Assembly: GCF_034120055.1 (NCBI RefSeq)
Contig: NZ_CP139368.1
Span: forward strand, 1,984,001-2,048,000
Length of the DNA: 64,000 bases
From: Microbacterium rhizosphaerae
GTDB lineage: Bacteria > Actinomycetota > Actinomycetes > Actinomycetales > Microbacteriaceae
Direction: 5' to 3'
In this document: positions 50,069-61,140 of the stretch, one piece after another
Layout of the letters: every line of letters starts with the position of its first letter
How positions within the stretch are numbered: the first letter of the stretch is position 1
The notes under the pieces: model-generated
What the model was told of the DNA's origin: nothing
Seen by the model: the letters and a program-made list of their open reading frames with translations, nothing else
The model's database searches: none
Program-made: the position numbers and the translations under genes

Positions 50069-51184
50069 GTGGCTGACCATTACGAGGTCCTCGGCGTCTC
50101 GCGCGACGCGTCGCCCGAGGAGATCAAGAAGGCGTATCGCCGGCTCGCTCGCGAGCTGCACCCCGACGTCAACCCCGGGGCCGAGGCCGAGGAGCGCTTC
50201 AAGCTCGTCACGCACGCCTACGACGTCCTGAGCGACCCGGAGCAGCGCCGGCGCTACGACATGGGCGGCGATCAGCCGTTCGGGGGCGGCGCCGGAGGCT
50301 TCGGGGGCTTCGGCGACATCTTCGAGACGTTCTTCGGCGCGGCCGCGGGCGGCGGACGCAGCGCGCGTCCCCGCTCCCGCCGCGAGCGTGGACAGGATGC
50401 GCTCGTGCGGGTGACCATGGAGCTCCGCGACGTCGTGTTCGGCGTGCACCGCGACATCGAGGTCGACACGGCGGTGCTGTGCGACACGTGCCAGGGCTCC
50501 TGCTGCCAGCCGGGCACGTCTCCGGTCACGTGCGACATCTGCCAGGGGACGGGTCACGTCCGCCAGACGGTGCGAAGCCTGCTCGGCAACGTCGTGACGA
50601 CCCAGCCGTGCAACGTCTGCCAGGGCTACGGCACGACCATCCCGTACCCGTGCGCCACCTGCCAGGGGCAGGGCCGTGTCCGTGCGCGTCGCACGGTGTC
50701 GGTCGACATCCCCGCCGGCGTCGAGACCGGCCTGCGGCTGCAGCTGCCCGGCTCCGGCGAGGTCGGCCCCGGCGGCGGCCCCAACGGCGACCTCTACATC
50801 GAGGTGTCCGTCGCCCACGACGACGTCTTCAGCCGGGAGGGCGACGACATCCTGGCCACCCTCGAGGTGTCGATGCCCGACGCGATCCTCGGCGCCGACA
50901 CGACGATCCAGTCCCTCGACGGACCGGTCGACCTCGAGATCCGCCCCGGCGTGCAGAGCGGCGATGTGCTGACGATCAAGGGCCGCGGCATCACGCCGTT
51001 GCGCGGCTCGCAGCGCGGAGACCTGCGGGTCGGCGTGCACGTCGTCACTCCGACGCGCCTGGATGCCAAGGAGCGCGCGCTCATCGAGGACTTCAAGAAG
51101 CGGACGAAGGCTCCCGGCCCGCAGCTCGCGCAGTTCCATCAGGGCTTGTTCGCCAAGCTGCGCGATCGCTTCCGGAACGGCTGA
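50069..51184 (+). CDS. dnaJ: Chaperone DnaJ (DnaJ2 type)
   Basis: The 371-aa chaperone stimulates DnaK ATPase and holds unfolded proteins. The J domain at residues 1-70 contains ELHPDVNPG with the HPD motif; a Gly/Phe-rich linker follows. The zinc domain at about 135-210 has four C-x-x-C units: [21 protein letters not shown] and CATCQGQ. The first repeat is CDTCQGSCC rather than the usual CxxCxGxG, one extra cysteine. The GTG at 50069 has GGAAGG upstream. Linked to hrcA it should be heat-induced. Confidence 0.97.
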   Translation: MADHYEVLGVSRDASPEEIKKAYRRLARELHPDVNPGAEAEERFKLVTHAYDVLSDPEQRRRYDMGGDQPFGGGAGGFGGFGDIFETFFGAAAGGGRSARPRSRRERGQDALVRVTMELRDVVFGVHRDIEVDTAVLCDTCQGSCCQPGTSPVTCDICQGTGHVRQTVRSLLGNVVTTQPCNVCQGYGTTIPYPCATCQGQGRVRARRTVSVDIPAGVETGLRLQLPGSGEVGPGGGPNGDLYIEVSVAHDDVFSREGDDILATLEVSMPDAILGADTTIQSLDGPVDLEIRPGVQSGDVLTIKGRGITPLRGSQRGDLRVGVHVVTPTRLDAKERALIEDFKKRTKAPGPQLAQFHQGLFAKLRDRFRNG

Positions 51185-51188
51185 GCCG

Positions 51189-51923
51189 ATGGCCCTGCAC
51201 TTCCTCCTCGACGACCACCTCGACGCGCGGGTGGGCGACACCGTGACGCTCACCGGCCCGGAGGCGCATCACGCCGCGACGGTGCGCCGGGTGCGCGTCG
51301 AGGAGACCGTGACCGTCGGCGACGGGCGGGGCGCGTGGCTGACGGGCGTCGTCGAGTCGGTGCAGCCCACGCAGGTCGTGGTGCGGGTCACCGCGCGGCG
51401 CGACGTGCCGGCGCCGGCGCCCCGCATCCTGCTCGTCCAGGCCCTCGCGAAGGGCGACCGCGACGAGCTCGCGGTGCAGGCGGCGACGGAGATCGGCGTG
51501 GACGGGATCGTGCCGTGGCAGGCCGAGCGCTCGATCTCGCGGTGGGACAGCGCCAAGGCGGCCAAGGGCCGTGCGCGGTGGGAGACGATCGTGCGAGAGG
51601 CGTCCAAGCAGGCGCACCGGGCGTGGGTGCCGGTCGTGGCACCGCTCGCCTCGACGGCCGACCTGGTCGAGCGTGCCCGAAGCGGTGCGACCGTGCTCGT
51701 CCTCGAGCCGACGGCCGATGACGCGTTGAGCGCCGCGGATCTGCCGCCCGATGCCGATGTGGTGCTCGTCGTCGGACCCGAGGGCGGGATCGCTGCGGGG
51801 GAGCTGACGACCCTCGAGGAGGCCGGAGCCGTGCTCGTGCGGCTCGGCGACACCGTGTTGCGCACCTCGACCGCCGGACCCGCCGCGCTCGCCGTGGTGA
51901 GCGCCCGACTGGGTCGATGGTGA
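51189..51923 (+). CDS. rsmE: 16S rRNA m3U1498 methyltransferase
   Basis: The 244-aa SPOUT-family enzyme methylates N3 of U1498 in 16S rRNA. It begins MALHFLLDDHLDARVGD with GPEAHHAATVRRVRVEE near residue 25, has LVQALAKGDRDELAVQAATEIGV, and the SAM-binding trefoil knot GPEGGIAAGEL with VRLGDTVLRTSTAGPAAL. Start ATG is at 51189, five bases after the dnaJ stop. Gene order dnaJ-rsmE is standard. Confidence 0.95.
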   Translation: MALHFLLDDHLDARVGDTVTLTGPEAHHAATVRRVRVEETVTVGDGRGAWLTGVVESVQPTQVVVRVTARRDVPAPAPRILLVQALAKGDRDELAVQAATEIGVDGIVPWQAERSISRWDSAKAAKGRARWETIVREASKQAHRAWVPVVAPLASTADLVERARSGATVLVLEPTADDALSAADLPPDADVVLVVGPEGGIAAGELTTLEEAGAVLVRLGDTVLRTSTAGPAALAVVSARLGRW

Positions 51924-51974
51924 CGGCTCGTCGGTCCCGGAGCCGGCCGAAGGGCCGCGGATAGACTGGGACGC

Positions 51975-52322
51975 ATGGCTGAACCGTCGATCTTCACGCG
52001 CATCCTCGAGGGCGAGATCCCGTCCGACATCATCGCGCAGACCGACAATGTCTTCGTCATCCGCGATATCGCACCGCAGGCGCCCCTCCACCTCCTCGTG
52101 ATTCCGAAGACGCCGAAGTACCGCGATGTGGTCGAGCTCGCCGCCGGTGATCCGGCGCTTCTCGCCGAGGTGGTCTCGGTCGCGAAGAAGGCCGCCACGG
52201 ATCACGCCGGGGGAGACTTCCGGCTCGTGTTCAACACCGGCGCACGCGCCGGCCAGACGATCTACCACGTTCATGCCCACGTGCTCGCGGGCGATCTCCA
52301 CGAAGCGGGGCTCGGTGCCTGA
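51975..52322 (+). CDS. HIT-family hydrolase
   Basis: The 115-aa protein is a histidine-triad nucleotide hydrolase. It shows EPSIFTRILEGEIPSDII, NVFVIRDIAPQAPLHLLVIPK and the triad in TIYHVHAHVLAGDL. HINT-type enzymes hydrolyse AMP conjugates such as AMP-lysine or adenosine phosphoramidate. It is tightly packed before phoH; the stop overlaps the phoH start by 8 bases. A -10-like TAGACT at 51963 lies before the ATG, so it may have its own leaderless start. Confidence 0.95.
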   Translation: MAEPSIFTRILEGEIPSDIIAQTDNVFVIRDIAPQAPLHLLVIPKTPKYRDVVELAAGDPALLAEVVSVAKKAATDHAGGDFRLVFNTGARAGQTIYHVHAHVLAGDLHEAGLGA

Positions 52323-53421
52323 CACGTCCGACGATTCCACTCCTGCCGTAGCCCACGTCTACGCCGACGGCGTGGCGATGGTGCAGCTGCTCGGCCCGCA
52401 GGACCGCCTGCTGCGCGTCGTGGAGCGCGAGCATCCCGATGTCGACGTCCATGTGCGCGGCAACGAGATCGCGCTGCGCGGGGATGCGGCGGCCGTCGCC
52501 TCCGCCCGGGAGCTCGTCGAGGAGCTGATCTCCATGGCACGCGCGGGCCAGGGCCTGGATCCGGTCGATGTCGTCTCGTCGAGCCGCATCCTGCAGTCCG
52601 ACAGCGGCTCGCGCCCCTCCGACGTCCTCGGCGAGGCCATCCTCAGCTCGCGCGGCAAGGTGATCCGCCCGAAGACCGTCGGCCAGAAGGCCTACGTCGA
52701 CGCGATCGACGAGAACACCATCGTCTTCGGCATCGGCCCGGCCGGAACGGGCAAGACCTACCTCGCGATGGCGAAGGCGGTCCAGGCGCTGCAGCGCAAG
52801 GAGGTCAGCCGCATCATCCTGAGCCGCCCCGCGATCGAGGCGGGCGAGCGGCTCGGATTCCTCCCCGGCACCCTCAATGACAAGATCGACCCGTATCTGC
52901 GGCCGCTCTACGACGCGCTCAACGAGATGATGGACCCCGAGCTGGTCCCGAAGCTCATGGCGACCGGCACGATCGAGGTCGCGCCGCTCGCGTACATGCG
53001 GGGACGCACGCTCAACGACTCGTTCGTCGTGCTCGACGAGGCGCAGAACACGACGCCCGAGCAGATGAAGATGTTCCTCACGCGCCTGGGCTTCGGCACG
53101 CGGATGGTCGTCACCGGCGACATCACGCAGATCGACCTTCCGCAGGGAGCCTCCGGGCTGCGGCTCGTGACGCGGGTGCTCAGGAACATCGACGACATCG
53201 ACTTCTCGTACCTGACGAGCGAGGACGTCGTGCGCCACACCCTCGTCGGCCGCATCGTCGACGCCTACACGGAGTACGACGAGACCCGGCTCTCGGCACG
53301 GCGCGAGCGCGACGAGGCGGCCGAGTTCGCCAACCGGGCCGAGCGCCGCAGCGCCCAGCATGCTCGAAACCAGGGCGGGGCCGGCCCGCGCGATCACCTG
53401 CCCGGGAGGCCACGCCGATGA
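52315..53421 (+). CDS. phoH: PhoH-like ATPase
   Basis: The 368-aa PhoH-family P-loop ATPase has a KH-like N-terminal stretch, then GPAGTGKTYLAMAKA (Walker A, near residue 144), RPAIEAGERLGFLPG, VVLDEAQNTTPEQM (Walker B) and VTGDITQIDLP. The family couples ATP hydrolysis to RNA metabolism and is often paired with ybeY. The GTG at 52315 overlaps the HIT gene by 8 bases; the end overlaps ybeY by four bases (ATGA). The C-terminal tail is charged and unassigned. Confidence 0.95.
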   Translation: MPDTSDDSTPAVAHVYADGVAMVQLLGPQDRLLRVVEREHPDVDVHVRGNEIALRGDAAAVASARELVEELISMARAGQGLDPVDVVSSSRILQSDSGSRPSDVLGEAILSSRGKVIRPKTVGQKAYVDAIDENTIVFGIGPAGTGKTYLAMAKAVQALQRKEVSRIILSRPAIEAGERLGFLPGTLNDKIDPYLRPLYDALNEMMDPELVPKLMATGTIEVAPLAYMRGRTLNDSFVVLDEAQNTTPEQMKMFLTRLGFGTRMVVTGDITQIDLPQGASGLRLVTRVLRNIDDIDFSYLTSEDVVRHTLVGRIVDAYTEYDETRLSARRERDEAAEFANRAERRSAQHARNQGGAGPRDHLPGRPRR

Positions 53422-53888
53422 CCATCGAGATCACCAACGAATCGGGCTACGAGGTCGACGAGACCGTGCTGCTGCGGCTCATGGAGTACGACCTCGCACA
53501 GCTCCACGTGAGCCCGGACGCCGACCTCGCGATCCTGCTCGTGGACGAGGGCGCGATGGAGGCGCTCCACGTGCAGTGGATGGACGAGCCCGGGCCGACC
53601 GACGTCCTGAGCTTCCCGATGGACGAGCTGCGACCGGGCACCGAGGACATGCCGACGCCGCCCGGGCTCCTCGGCGACATCGTGCTGTGCCCGCAAGTGG
53701 CCGAGACGCAGGCTGCGGCCGCGAAGCACACCACCCTCGACGAGCTCGTTCTGCTGACGACCCACGGGCTGCTCCACCTGCTCGGCTACGACCACGCCGA
53801 GCCGGACGAGAAGCGCGAGATGTTCGCCCTCCAGGGCGAGCTGATCTCCGGATTCCAGGCCGCGGAGCGTCGCCGGCCGCGCACATGA
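53418..53888 (+). CDS. ybeY: Endoribonuclease YbeY
   Basis: The 156-aa metalloprotein carries the zinc-binding HGLLHLLGYDH motif, preceded by TDVLSFPMDE and LGDIVLCPQVA. YbeY trims 16S rRNA 3' ends and supports ribosome quality control. Start ATG overlaps the phoH stop, and its stop overlaps the next start, each by four bases, so phoH, ybeY and the CBS gene are co-translated. The order phoH-ybeY-CBS-era is conserved in actinobacteria. Confidence 0.97.
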   Translation: MTIEITNESGYEVDETVLLRLMEYDLAQLHVSPDADLAILLVDEGAMEALHVQWMDEPGPTDVLSFPMDELRPGTEDMPTPPGLLGDIVLCPQVAETQAAAAKHTTLDELVLLTTHGLLHLLGYDHAEPDEKREMFALQGELISGFQAAERRRPRT

Positions 53889-55192
53889 CCGCGGTCCTCC
53901 TCCTGCTCGCCGCGCTCGCACTCGTCGCCTTCGGCGGCCTCATGGCGGCCGATGACGCGGCCCTCGGTGTGACGTCCCGCCAGGACCTGCTCGAGCTCGC
54001 CGACGAGGGCGCGCGCAGCGCGCACTCGCTGCGCCGCATCGCCGAGGACACTCCCGCGCACCTCAACGCCGTCGTCTTCATGCGCGTGTTCGTCGAGACG
54101 GCGGCCGCCGTGCTCGTCACGGTCGCGTTCACGCTGCTGTTCGACAGCATCTGGTGGGCGATGCTCGCCGCCGTGGTGCTCATGACCGGCACGTCCTTCG
54201 TCGTCGTGGGTGCGAGCCCGCGTCAGACCGGCCGGCGGCACGCGAAGCGGCTGCTGCGGGCGACGGCACCCGTCGTCCGCGCCGTGCGCGTCATCCTCGG
54301 CCCGCTCGCGCATGGTCTCGTCGCCCTCGGCTCACGCTTCTCGCCGGGTGGTCGCAGCGCGTCCTTCACGACCGAGGAGCAGCTGCTCAGCATGGTGGAC
54401 GAGGCCGCCTCGAACGACCTCATCGAGGAGGACGACCGCGAGCTCATCCATTCCGTCTTCGACTTCACCGACACATACGTGCGCGCCGTCATGGTGCCGC
54501 GCACCGACATGGTGACGGTGGATGCGGCGGCCCGCACCCGCGAGGCGATGGCCCTGTTCCTCGAGCGCGGCGTGTCCCGGATGCCGGTCGTCGACGCCGA
54601 CGACATCGTGGGCGTGCTGTACCTGAAGGATCTCGTGCAGTTCGGCTTCCGCGACGAGACGGGATGGCGGGATGCGCTGATCGCGCCGATCGCCCGGCCC
54701 CCGGTGTTCGTGCCGGAGTCGATGCGGGCGGAGACGCTGCTCCAGCAGATGAAGCTCGAGGCGGTGCACGTGTGCATCGTCGTGGACGAGTACGGCGGCA
54801 TCGCCGGGCTCGTCACGCTGGAGGACCTCATCGAGGAGCTCGTGGGCGAGATCTCCGACGAGTACGACTCCCGCCTGCGCGAGGTCGTGGAGCTCGAGCC
54901 GGGCCGCTATCGCGTGAGCGCCAGACTGTCGCTCGACGAGGTCGGCGAGCTCTTCGGGCTCGACATCGACGACGACGACGTGGACTCGATCGGCGGCCTG
55001 CTCGGCAAGGCGCTCGGCCGCGTCCCGCAGACCGGCGCCTCCGCCGAGGCCTACGGCCTCGTGCTCACGGGCGGGGCCTCGCGCGGCCGCGGCCGTGGCA
55101 TCGCCACGGTGTTCGTCGAGAAGGCGGCGGATGACCGGCATCCCCGTTCGGGCGAGATCAAGACGCTGAAGAAGGATGACGCACATGACTGA
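53885..55192 (+). CDS. CorC/HlyC-like CNNM-CBS membrane protein
   Basis: The 435-aa protein has an N-terminal DUF21 (CNNM) membrane domain with about three helices (MTAVLLLLAALALVAFGGLM and two more by 110), a CBS pair (about 205-330, with VMVPRTDMVTVD, RMPVVDADDIVGVLYLKDL and VHVCIVVDEYGGIAGLVTLEDLIEELVGEI in part), and a CorC_HlyC C-terminal domain. Members act in magnesium or cobalt efflux and are often called haemolysin-like. It overlaps ybeY by four bases and runs into era by 8 bases. Confidence 0.9.
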   Translation: MTAVLLLLAALALVAFGGLMAADDAALGVTSRQDLLELADEGARSAHSLRRIAEDTPAHLNAVVFMRVFVETAAAVLVTVAFTLLFDSIWWAMLAAVVLMTGTSFVVVGASPRQTGRRHAKRLLRATAPVVRAVRVILGPLAHGLVALGSRFSPGGRSASFTTEEQLLSMVDEAASNDLIEEDDRELIHSVFDFTDTYVRAVMVPRTDMVTVDAAARTREAMALFLERGVSRMPVVDADDIVGVLYLKDLVQFGFRDETGWRDALIAPIARPPVFVPESMRAETLLQQMKLEAVHVCIVVDEYGGIAGLVTLEDLIEELVGEISDEYDSRLREVVELEPGRYRVSARLSLDEVGELFGLDIDDDDVDSIGGLLGKALGRVPQTGASAEAYGLVLTGGASRGRGRGIATVFVEKAADDRHPRSGEIKTLKKDDAHD

Positions 55193-56084
55193 CGAGAACT
55201 TCCGCTCCGGCTTCGTGACGTTCGTGGGACGGCCGAACGTCGGCAAGTCCACTCTCACGAACGCGCTCGTGGGCGAGAAGGTCGCCATCACGAGCGACAA
55301 GCCGCAGACGACGCGCCGCGCGATCCGTGGCATCCTGAACCGCCCGTCCGGCCAGCTCGTGATCGTGGACACCCCGGGGCTCCACCGGCCGCGCACGCTC
55401 CTCGGCCAGCGGCTCAACGACCTCGTCGAGCAGGTGTTGGGCGACGTCGACGTCATCGCGTTCTGCGTGCCCGCGACCGAGAAGGTCGGTCCTGGAGACC
55501 GTCGCATCGCCGAATCGCTCAACGGCTATCCGCGCGCGAAGAAGGTCGCGATCGTGACGAAGACGGATGCGGCGGCCCGCGACCAGATCGCCGAGAGGCT
55601 GATCGAGGTCGACCAGCTGCGCGAGGACTGGGCGGCCGTCATCCCGCTCTCGGCGCTGACGAACGACCAGCTCGACGTGCTGACCGACGAGCTGCTGCAG
55701 CTCATGCCCGTGGGGACTGCGCTGTACCCCGAGGGCGTCGTGACCGACGAGTCGACCGAGGACCGGATCGCCGAGATCATCCGCGAGGCGGCTCTGGAGG
55801 GCGTCCGCGACGAGCTTCCGCACTCCATCGCTGTCGTCGTGCAGGACGTGTCCGAGCGCGAGGACAGCGACCTCACCGACATCTACGCCGACATCGTGGT
55901 GGAGCGCGACAGTCAGAAGGCCATCATCATCGGCAAGAAGGGCTCGCGACTGAAGGATGTCGGGGCCCGCGCCCGTGCCGGGATCGAGCCGCTCATCGAC
56001 TCTCGCGTCTTCCTCTCGCTGCACGTGAAGGTGGCGAAGGAATGGCAGCGCGACCCGAAGCAGCTCGGGCGGCTGGGCTTCTGA
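55185..56084 (+). CDS. era: GTPase Era
   Basis: The 299-aa Ras-like GTPase helps mature 16S rRNA and 30S subunits. G1 is GRPNVGKSTLTN, then KPQTTRRAIRGI, DTPGLHRPR and TKTDAAARD-type G4. A C-terminal KH domain carries IIGKKGSRLKDVGARAR near residue 250. The ATG at 55185 is chosen because GAAGG lies nine bases upstream, although an in-frame ATG at 55176 would add three residues. It overlaps the CBS gene by 8 bases. Confidence 0.97.
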   Translation: MTDENFRSGFVTFVGRPNVGKSTLTNALVGEKVAITSDKPQTTRRAIRGILNRPSGQLVIVDTPGLHRPRTLLGQRLNDLVEQVLGDVDVIAFCVPATEKVGPGDRRIAESLNGYPRAKKVAIVTKTDAAARDQIAERLIEVDQLREDWAAVIPLSALTNDQLDVLTDELLQLMPVGTALYPEGVVTDESTEDRIAEIIREAALEGVRDELPHSIAVVVQDVSEREDSDLTDIYADIVVERDSQKAIIIGKKGSRLKDVGARARAGIEPLIDSRVFLSLHVKVAKEWQRDPKQLGRLGF

Positions 56085-56152
56085 CGGCCGTCCGGGACTG
56101 CGCATTCTGCATCCGATGCCCGTGCGGGTCGCTTCGAACCTGAGCATCCTGC

Positions 56153-56158
56153 TAGCAT
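56153..56158 (+). promoter_or_regulatory. -10 box of the leuA leader
   Basis: TAGCAT lies six bases before the ATG of the leader peptide, so the leuA message appears to start at or near that codon and be leaderless. Confidence 0.55.
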
Positions 56159-56164
56159 CGGTGC

Positions 56165-56215
56165 ATGCGCTTCGGCCAGCTCCTTCTTAGCTGCCGCGAC
56201 GAGGCCTCGATCTAA
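56165..56215 (+). CDS. leuA leader peptide, 16 aa
   Basis: The tiny open frame MRFGQLLLSCRDEASI ends at TAA 56213-56215. It contains three consecutive Leu codons (CTC CTT CTT) and a Cys codon directly after Ser. It sits 63 bases before leuA and precedes an 11-bp hairpin whose 5' arm lies within its own coding sequence. Leader peptides of this kind sense charged tRNA-Leu by ribosome stalling and so control attenuation of leucine genes. It is too short for gene finders and is probably real because of the codon cluster, the -10 box and the hairpin. Confidence 0.7.
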   Translation: MRFGQLLLSCRDEASI

Positions 56216-56233
56216 GGGCCTTCCTCGTCGCGG
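56194..56233 (+). promoter_or_regulatory. Attenuator-like hairpin of leuA
   Basis: CCGCGACGAGG (56194-56204) pairs perfectly with CCTCGTCGCGG (56223-56233). A ribosome stalled on the leader's Leu codons would leave the arms free, while one that reads to the stop would cover the 5' arm. There is no T-run after the 3' arm, so it may act on translation or on Rho-dependent termination rather than as an intrinsic terminator. Confidence 0.65.
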
Positions 56234-56260
56234 AGCTCGGTGTTGGCCCGCCTCATCTGA

Positions 56261-58042
<1,782 letters not shown>

Positions 58043-58049
58043 GCACCCG

Positions 58050-58081
58050 GCTCCGCCGCGGCCGCACTGTCGCGGCGGAGC
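58050..58081. terminator. Hairpin between leuA and the TRIC gene
   Basis: GCTCCGCCGCG (58050-58060) pairs with CGCGGCGGAGC (58071-58081) around a 10-base loop. It lies between convergent genes and likely ends both transcripts; there is no T-run. Confidence 0.7.
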
Positions 58082-58084
58082 GGC

Positions 58085-58786
58085 TCACTCGGTCTCGGTC
58101 GGAGGCTTGACGATCGGGATGGCGCTCGTCTCCACCGCCACTTTGCGGCGGTAGAGCATGCGCTGCTCCGGCAGCGAGAGATCGAAGATCACCGCGAGCA
58201 GGCGCACGACCGTGGTCACGGCGATCCCGGCGATCGCTGCGGCGGATGGCGGCGCGCCGAGCTGCTGCAGCGCCGCGAGCACGACGCATCCGCCGCCGGC
58301 CGCCACCGCGTAGAGGGAGCCGACGTGCATGATCGCGACGGGAAGTCCCACGAGGATGTCGCGCAGCACCCCGCCGCCGACCGCCGCGCACACACCGACG
58401 AAGACGGCGGGCACGACGGGGAGCCCGAGAGTCAGGGCCTTGCTGGTGCCGAACGCGCCGAAGAGGCCGATGACGACGGCGTCCAGCGCGATGATCGCCG
58501 CGTTGAGACGCTGGAACACTCCCGCCAGCAGCATCCCCACAAGGGCTGCGCCGGTCGCCGTGAGCAGATACCAGTTGCTCTGCAGGGAGGCCGGGAGCAC
58601 GTTCAGGAGCAGGTCGCGGATGAGACCGCCGCCCATCCCGACCATGATGCCGATGATCGCGACCCCGAGGAGGTCCAGGCGGCGCTGTCCGCGGAAGCCG
58701 GACGCGAACAGCGCCCCCTGGAGTCCACCGAGGCCGACACCGAGAAGATCCGCCCACAGCGGGATGACGAATGTCGGCTCGTTCAC
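58085..58786 (-). CDS. TRIC/YicG-type cation channel protein
   Basis: The 233-aa membrane protein has the duplicated UPF0126/TRIC layout: two copies of the glycine-rich segment ([15 protein letters not shown] and [16 protein letters not shown]), seven predicted helices, and a short charged C-terminus. TRIC channels conduct monovalent cations as trimers; the bacterial YicG group includes putative glycine transporters. The GTG at 58786 is preceded by a GACAAT -10-like sequence. It is convergent with leuA and divergent from recO. Confidence 0.9.
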   Translation of the reverse strand: MNEPTFVIPLWADLLGVGLGGLQGALFASGFRGQRRLDLLGVAIIGIMVGMGGGLIRDLLLNVLPASLQSNWYLLTATGAALVGMLLAGVFQRLNAAIIALDAVVIGLFGAFGTSKALTLGLPVVPAVFVGVCAAVGGGVLRDILVGLPVAIMHVGSLYAVAAGGGCVVLAALQQLGAPPSAAAIAGIAVTTVVRLLAVIFDLSLPEQRMLYRRKVAVETSAIPIVKPPTETE

Positions 58787-58822
58787 GCATCCATTGTCCT
58801 GCCCGCCCGGGATAATCGATGT

Positions 58823-59548
58823 GTGCCCACCTACCGTGACGAGATCGTCGTGCTGCGCACGCACAAGCTCGGCGAGGCGGATCGCATCGTCACGATGCTG
58901 AGCCGCACCCACGGCAAGGTGCGCGCCGTCGCCAAGGGCGTGCGGCGCACGTCGTCGCGCTTCGGCGCTCGGCTCGAGCCGTTCATGGTGGCCGATGTCC
59001 AGCTGTACGTGGGCCGCTCGCTCGACATCGTGCAGCAGGCCGAGTCGCTCGGCTCCTACGGCGCCGAGATCGTCGCCCACTACGACCGCTTCACGTCGGC
59101 GAGCGCCATGGTCGAGGCGGCCGACAGGCTGAATGAGGCCGAAGCGACCCCCCAGCAGTATCTGCTGCTCGTGGGCGGGCTGCGAGCCCTCTCGCACGGC
59201 GAGCATGCGGCGCGCAGCATCCTCGATTCGTATCTCCTCCGCGCCATGGCGCTGTCCGGCTGGGCACCGGGTCTCCACGACTGCGCACGCTGCGGCAAGA
59301 CCGGCCCGCACGAATGGTTCGTCGCCCAGCTCGGGGGCATCGTGTGCCGCGACTGCGCGCCGGCGGGTTCGGCCCGCGTCACGCCCGAGGCGGGAGCGGT
59401 CATGCGCGCACTGCTCTCCGGGGAGTGGGATGTGGTGGATGCGGCGCCCGAGCAGGCGACCGCGGCGGCATCCGGCATGATCGCCGCCTACGTCCAGTGG
59501 CATCTGGAGCGCGGCATCCGTTCGCTCGAGCACGTGGAGGCGGGATGA
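58823..59548 (+). CDS. recO: DNA repair protein RecO
   Basis: The 241-aa protein loads RecA in the RecFOR pathway and anneals single strands. It has the OB-fold start [43 protein letters not shown], and a zinc finger [14 protein letters not shown]...CRDC near residue 155-180. GATAAT sits six bases before the GTG at 58823, so it is leaderless. It overlaps uppS by four bases. Confidence 0.96.
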   Translation: MPTYRDEIVVLRTHKLGEADRIVTMLSRTHGKVRAVAKGVRRTSSRFGARLEPFMVADVQLYVGRSLDIVQQAESLGSYGAEIVAHYDRFTSASAMVEAADRLNEAEATPQQYLLLVGGLRALSHGEHAARSILDSYLLRAMALSGWAPGLHDCARCGKTGPHEWFVAQLGGIVCRDCAPAGSARVTPEAGAVMRALLSGEWDVVDAAPEQATAAASGMIAAYVQWHLERGIRSLEHVEAG

Positions 59549-60348
59549 CCCCGAAGCCGTTCACCAGCAAGGAGGCGGCCCCGTATCGCCCCCTCGACTG
59601 GACGGGGGTCCACCCGCCGGACTTCCCCAAGGGATCGGTGCCCGCGCATGTCGCGATCGTGATGGACGGCAACGGCCGCTGGGCGAACCGCCGCGGCCTC
59701 TCGCGCATCGAGGGGCACAAGGCGGGGGAGGAGGTCATCCTCGACGTGGTCGCCGGCGCGATCCAGGCCGGGGTGACGCACCTGTCCCTCTACGCCTTCT
59801 CGACCGAGAACTGGGCGCGCTCGCCCGATGAGGTCCGGTTCCTCATGGGGTTCAACCGCGACGTGCTGCGTCGCCGCCGCGACCAGCTCAACGAGTGGAA
59901 CGTGCGGGTGCGCTGGGCCGGGCGCAAGCCGCGGCTGTGGGGTTCGGTCGTCAAGGAGCTGCAGATCGCCGAGCAGCTCACGCGGCACAACACGGGTCTG
60001 ACCCTGACGATGTGCGTGAACTACGGCGGCCGCGTCGAGCTCGTCGATGCCATGCGCTCGCTCGGCGAGGAGATCGCCGCGGGCCGGCTCAAGCCGTCCG
60101 CGATCACGGAGAAGCTCATCCAGCGCAACCTGTACGTGTCCGGCATGCCGGACGTCGACCTCTTCGTGCGATCGAGCGGTGAGCAGCGGACGTCGAACTT
60201 CATGCTCTGGGAGTCGGCGTACGCGGAGTTCGTCTTCCTCGATACCCTGTGGCCGGACTTCACGCGCCGGGAGCTGTGGAGCGCGATCCAGCTCTACCTC
60301 GACCGCGACCGCCGGTTCGGCGGGGCGATCGACGCGCCCGCTCTCTGA
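59545..60348 (+). CDS. uppS: Undecaprenyl/polyprenyl diphosphate synthase
   Basis: The 267-aa cis-prenyltransferase builds the long-chain lipid carrier of cell-wall synthesis. [19 protein letters not shown] carries the catalytic Asp, then [26 protein letters not shown] and [17 protein letters not shown]. The ATG overlaps the recO stop by four bases. The N-terminal ~30 residues before the core are typical of actinobacterial members, where Z-decaprenyl and undecaprenyl synthases both occur. Confidence 0.96.
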   Translation: MTPKPFTSKEAAPYRPLDWTGVHPPDFPKGSVPAHVAIVMDGNGRWANRRGLSRIEGHKAGEEVILDVVAGAIQAGVTHLSLYAFSTENWARSPDEVRFLMGFNRDVLRRRRDQLNEWNVRVRWAGRKPRLWGSVVKELQIAEQLTRHNTGLTLTMCVNYGGRVELVDAMRSLGEEIAAGRLKPSAITEKLIQRNLYVSGMPDVDLFVRSSGEQRTSNFMLWESAYAEFVFLDTLWPDFTRRELWSAIQLYLDRDRRFGGAIDAPAL

Positions 60349-60441
60349 CGATCGACCCGCTGCGCTCGCGACCGGTGTATCTTCTGCCGTGTCAGGGCCC
60401 TCTCCATCGTGAAGGCCCCGGGGCGACGAGGGGGTGCCCGT

Positions 60442-61140
60442 ATGACGTTGCGCAGATTCCGTGCGACCGCGGCGATCCTGTTCGCGGTGACGCTTCTTCC
60501 GCTCGCTGTCGGATGCGCGCCGCAGTCCCCGTCGGGGGGCGCGCCGGTGGTGACCCAGCAGGGCAACCCCGACACCGGCGGCTCCGACCAGGGCGGCACG
60601 GATCAGGGGCAGACGGAGGGCGCCCCAGACCCCGGTCAGCCCGCGAAGGACGCGGGCATCGCGACGACGTTCGGCGGCCCGTCGCAGGGCGACCAGGGGA
60701 CGAAGATCCTCGCGGACGACCAGGTGTGCAAGACGGTCGCCCTGTTCTGGGGGGCCGCCATCCCCGACGGTGTGACCTACCGCATCGACTCCGGCGTCGG
60801 AGCCGACGTCACGGGTGCGCGCCCGGTCCAGGTCGGCGGGCTGCAGGTGGCCCCCGGGCCCTGCGACGACCAGGGATCGCCCGACTGCCTGAGCACCACG
60901 CTCGACGCGCAGGGGCAGCCGGGCACCTGCAGCGTGGTCGTGCGGGTCGACTCGTCCCTCCATGAGGGCACCGCGCTGCTGTTCGTGGGGACGCTCACAT
61001 GTCCGGACGCGGGCACGTGCCATGCCGTCGAGACGCGGGATGCACAGCAGGGACCGGCGGTGTTCGTGTGCAGTCCGGCCTGGCTGCAGGCCGATGACAC
61101 GCGGCAGTGCGATGCGGGCACGTGGAAGGCCACCGGATGA
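60442..61140 (+). CDS. Putative lipoprotein (232 aa)
   Basis: I do not recognise this protein. The N-terminus has a lipoprotein signal peptide (AAILFAVTLLPLAVGCAP) with lipobox AVGC, then a Gly/Asp/Gln-rich linker (GGSDQGGTDQGQTEG) and a domain from about residue 75 with four to eight cysteines in the second half (CKTVALFW, CDDQGSPDCLS, GTCSVVV, CPDAGTCHAVE) that may form disulfides outside the membrane. ATG at 60442; an in-frame GTG at 60409 would add 11 residues. It overlaps the next gene by four bases (ATGA), so the two work together. Confidence 0.75.
   Translation: MTLRRFRATAAILFAVTLLPLAVGCAPQSPSGGAPVVTQQGNPDTGGSDQGGTDQGQTEGAPDPGQPAKDAGIATTFGGPSQGDQGTKILADDQVCKTVALFWGAAIPDGVTYRIDSGVGADVTGARPVQVGGLQVAPGPCDDQGSPDCLSTTLDAQGQPGTCSVVVRVDSSLHEGTALLFVGTLTCPDAGTCHAVETRDAQQGPAVFVCSPAWLQADDTRQCDAGTWKATG

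Noticed and set aside
47420..51253. A single long minus-strand protein running from the esterase through hrcA and dnaJ
   Set aside because: Only the part from 48862 to 47420 has esterase motifs. The upstream extension is antisense to hrcA and dnaJ.
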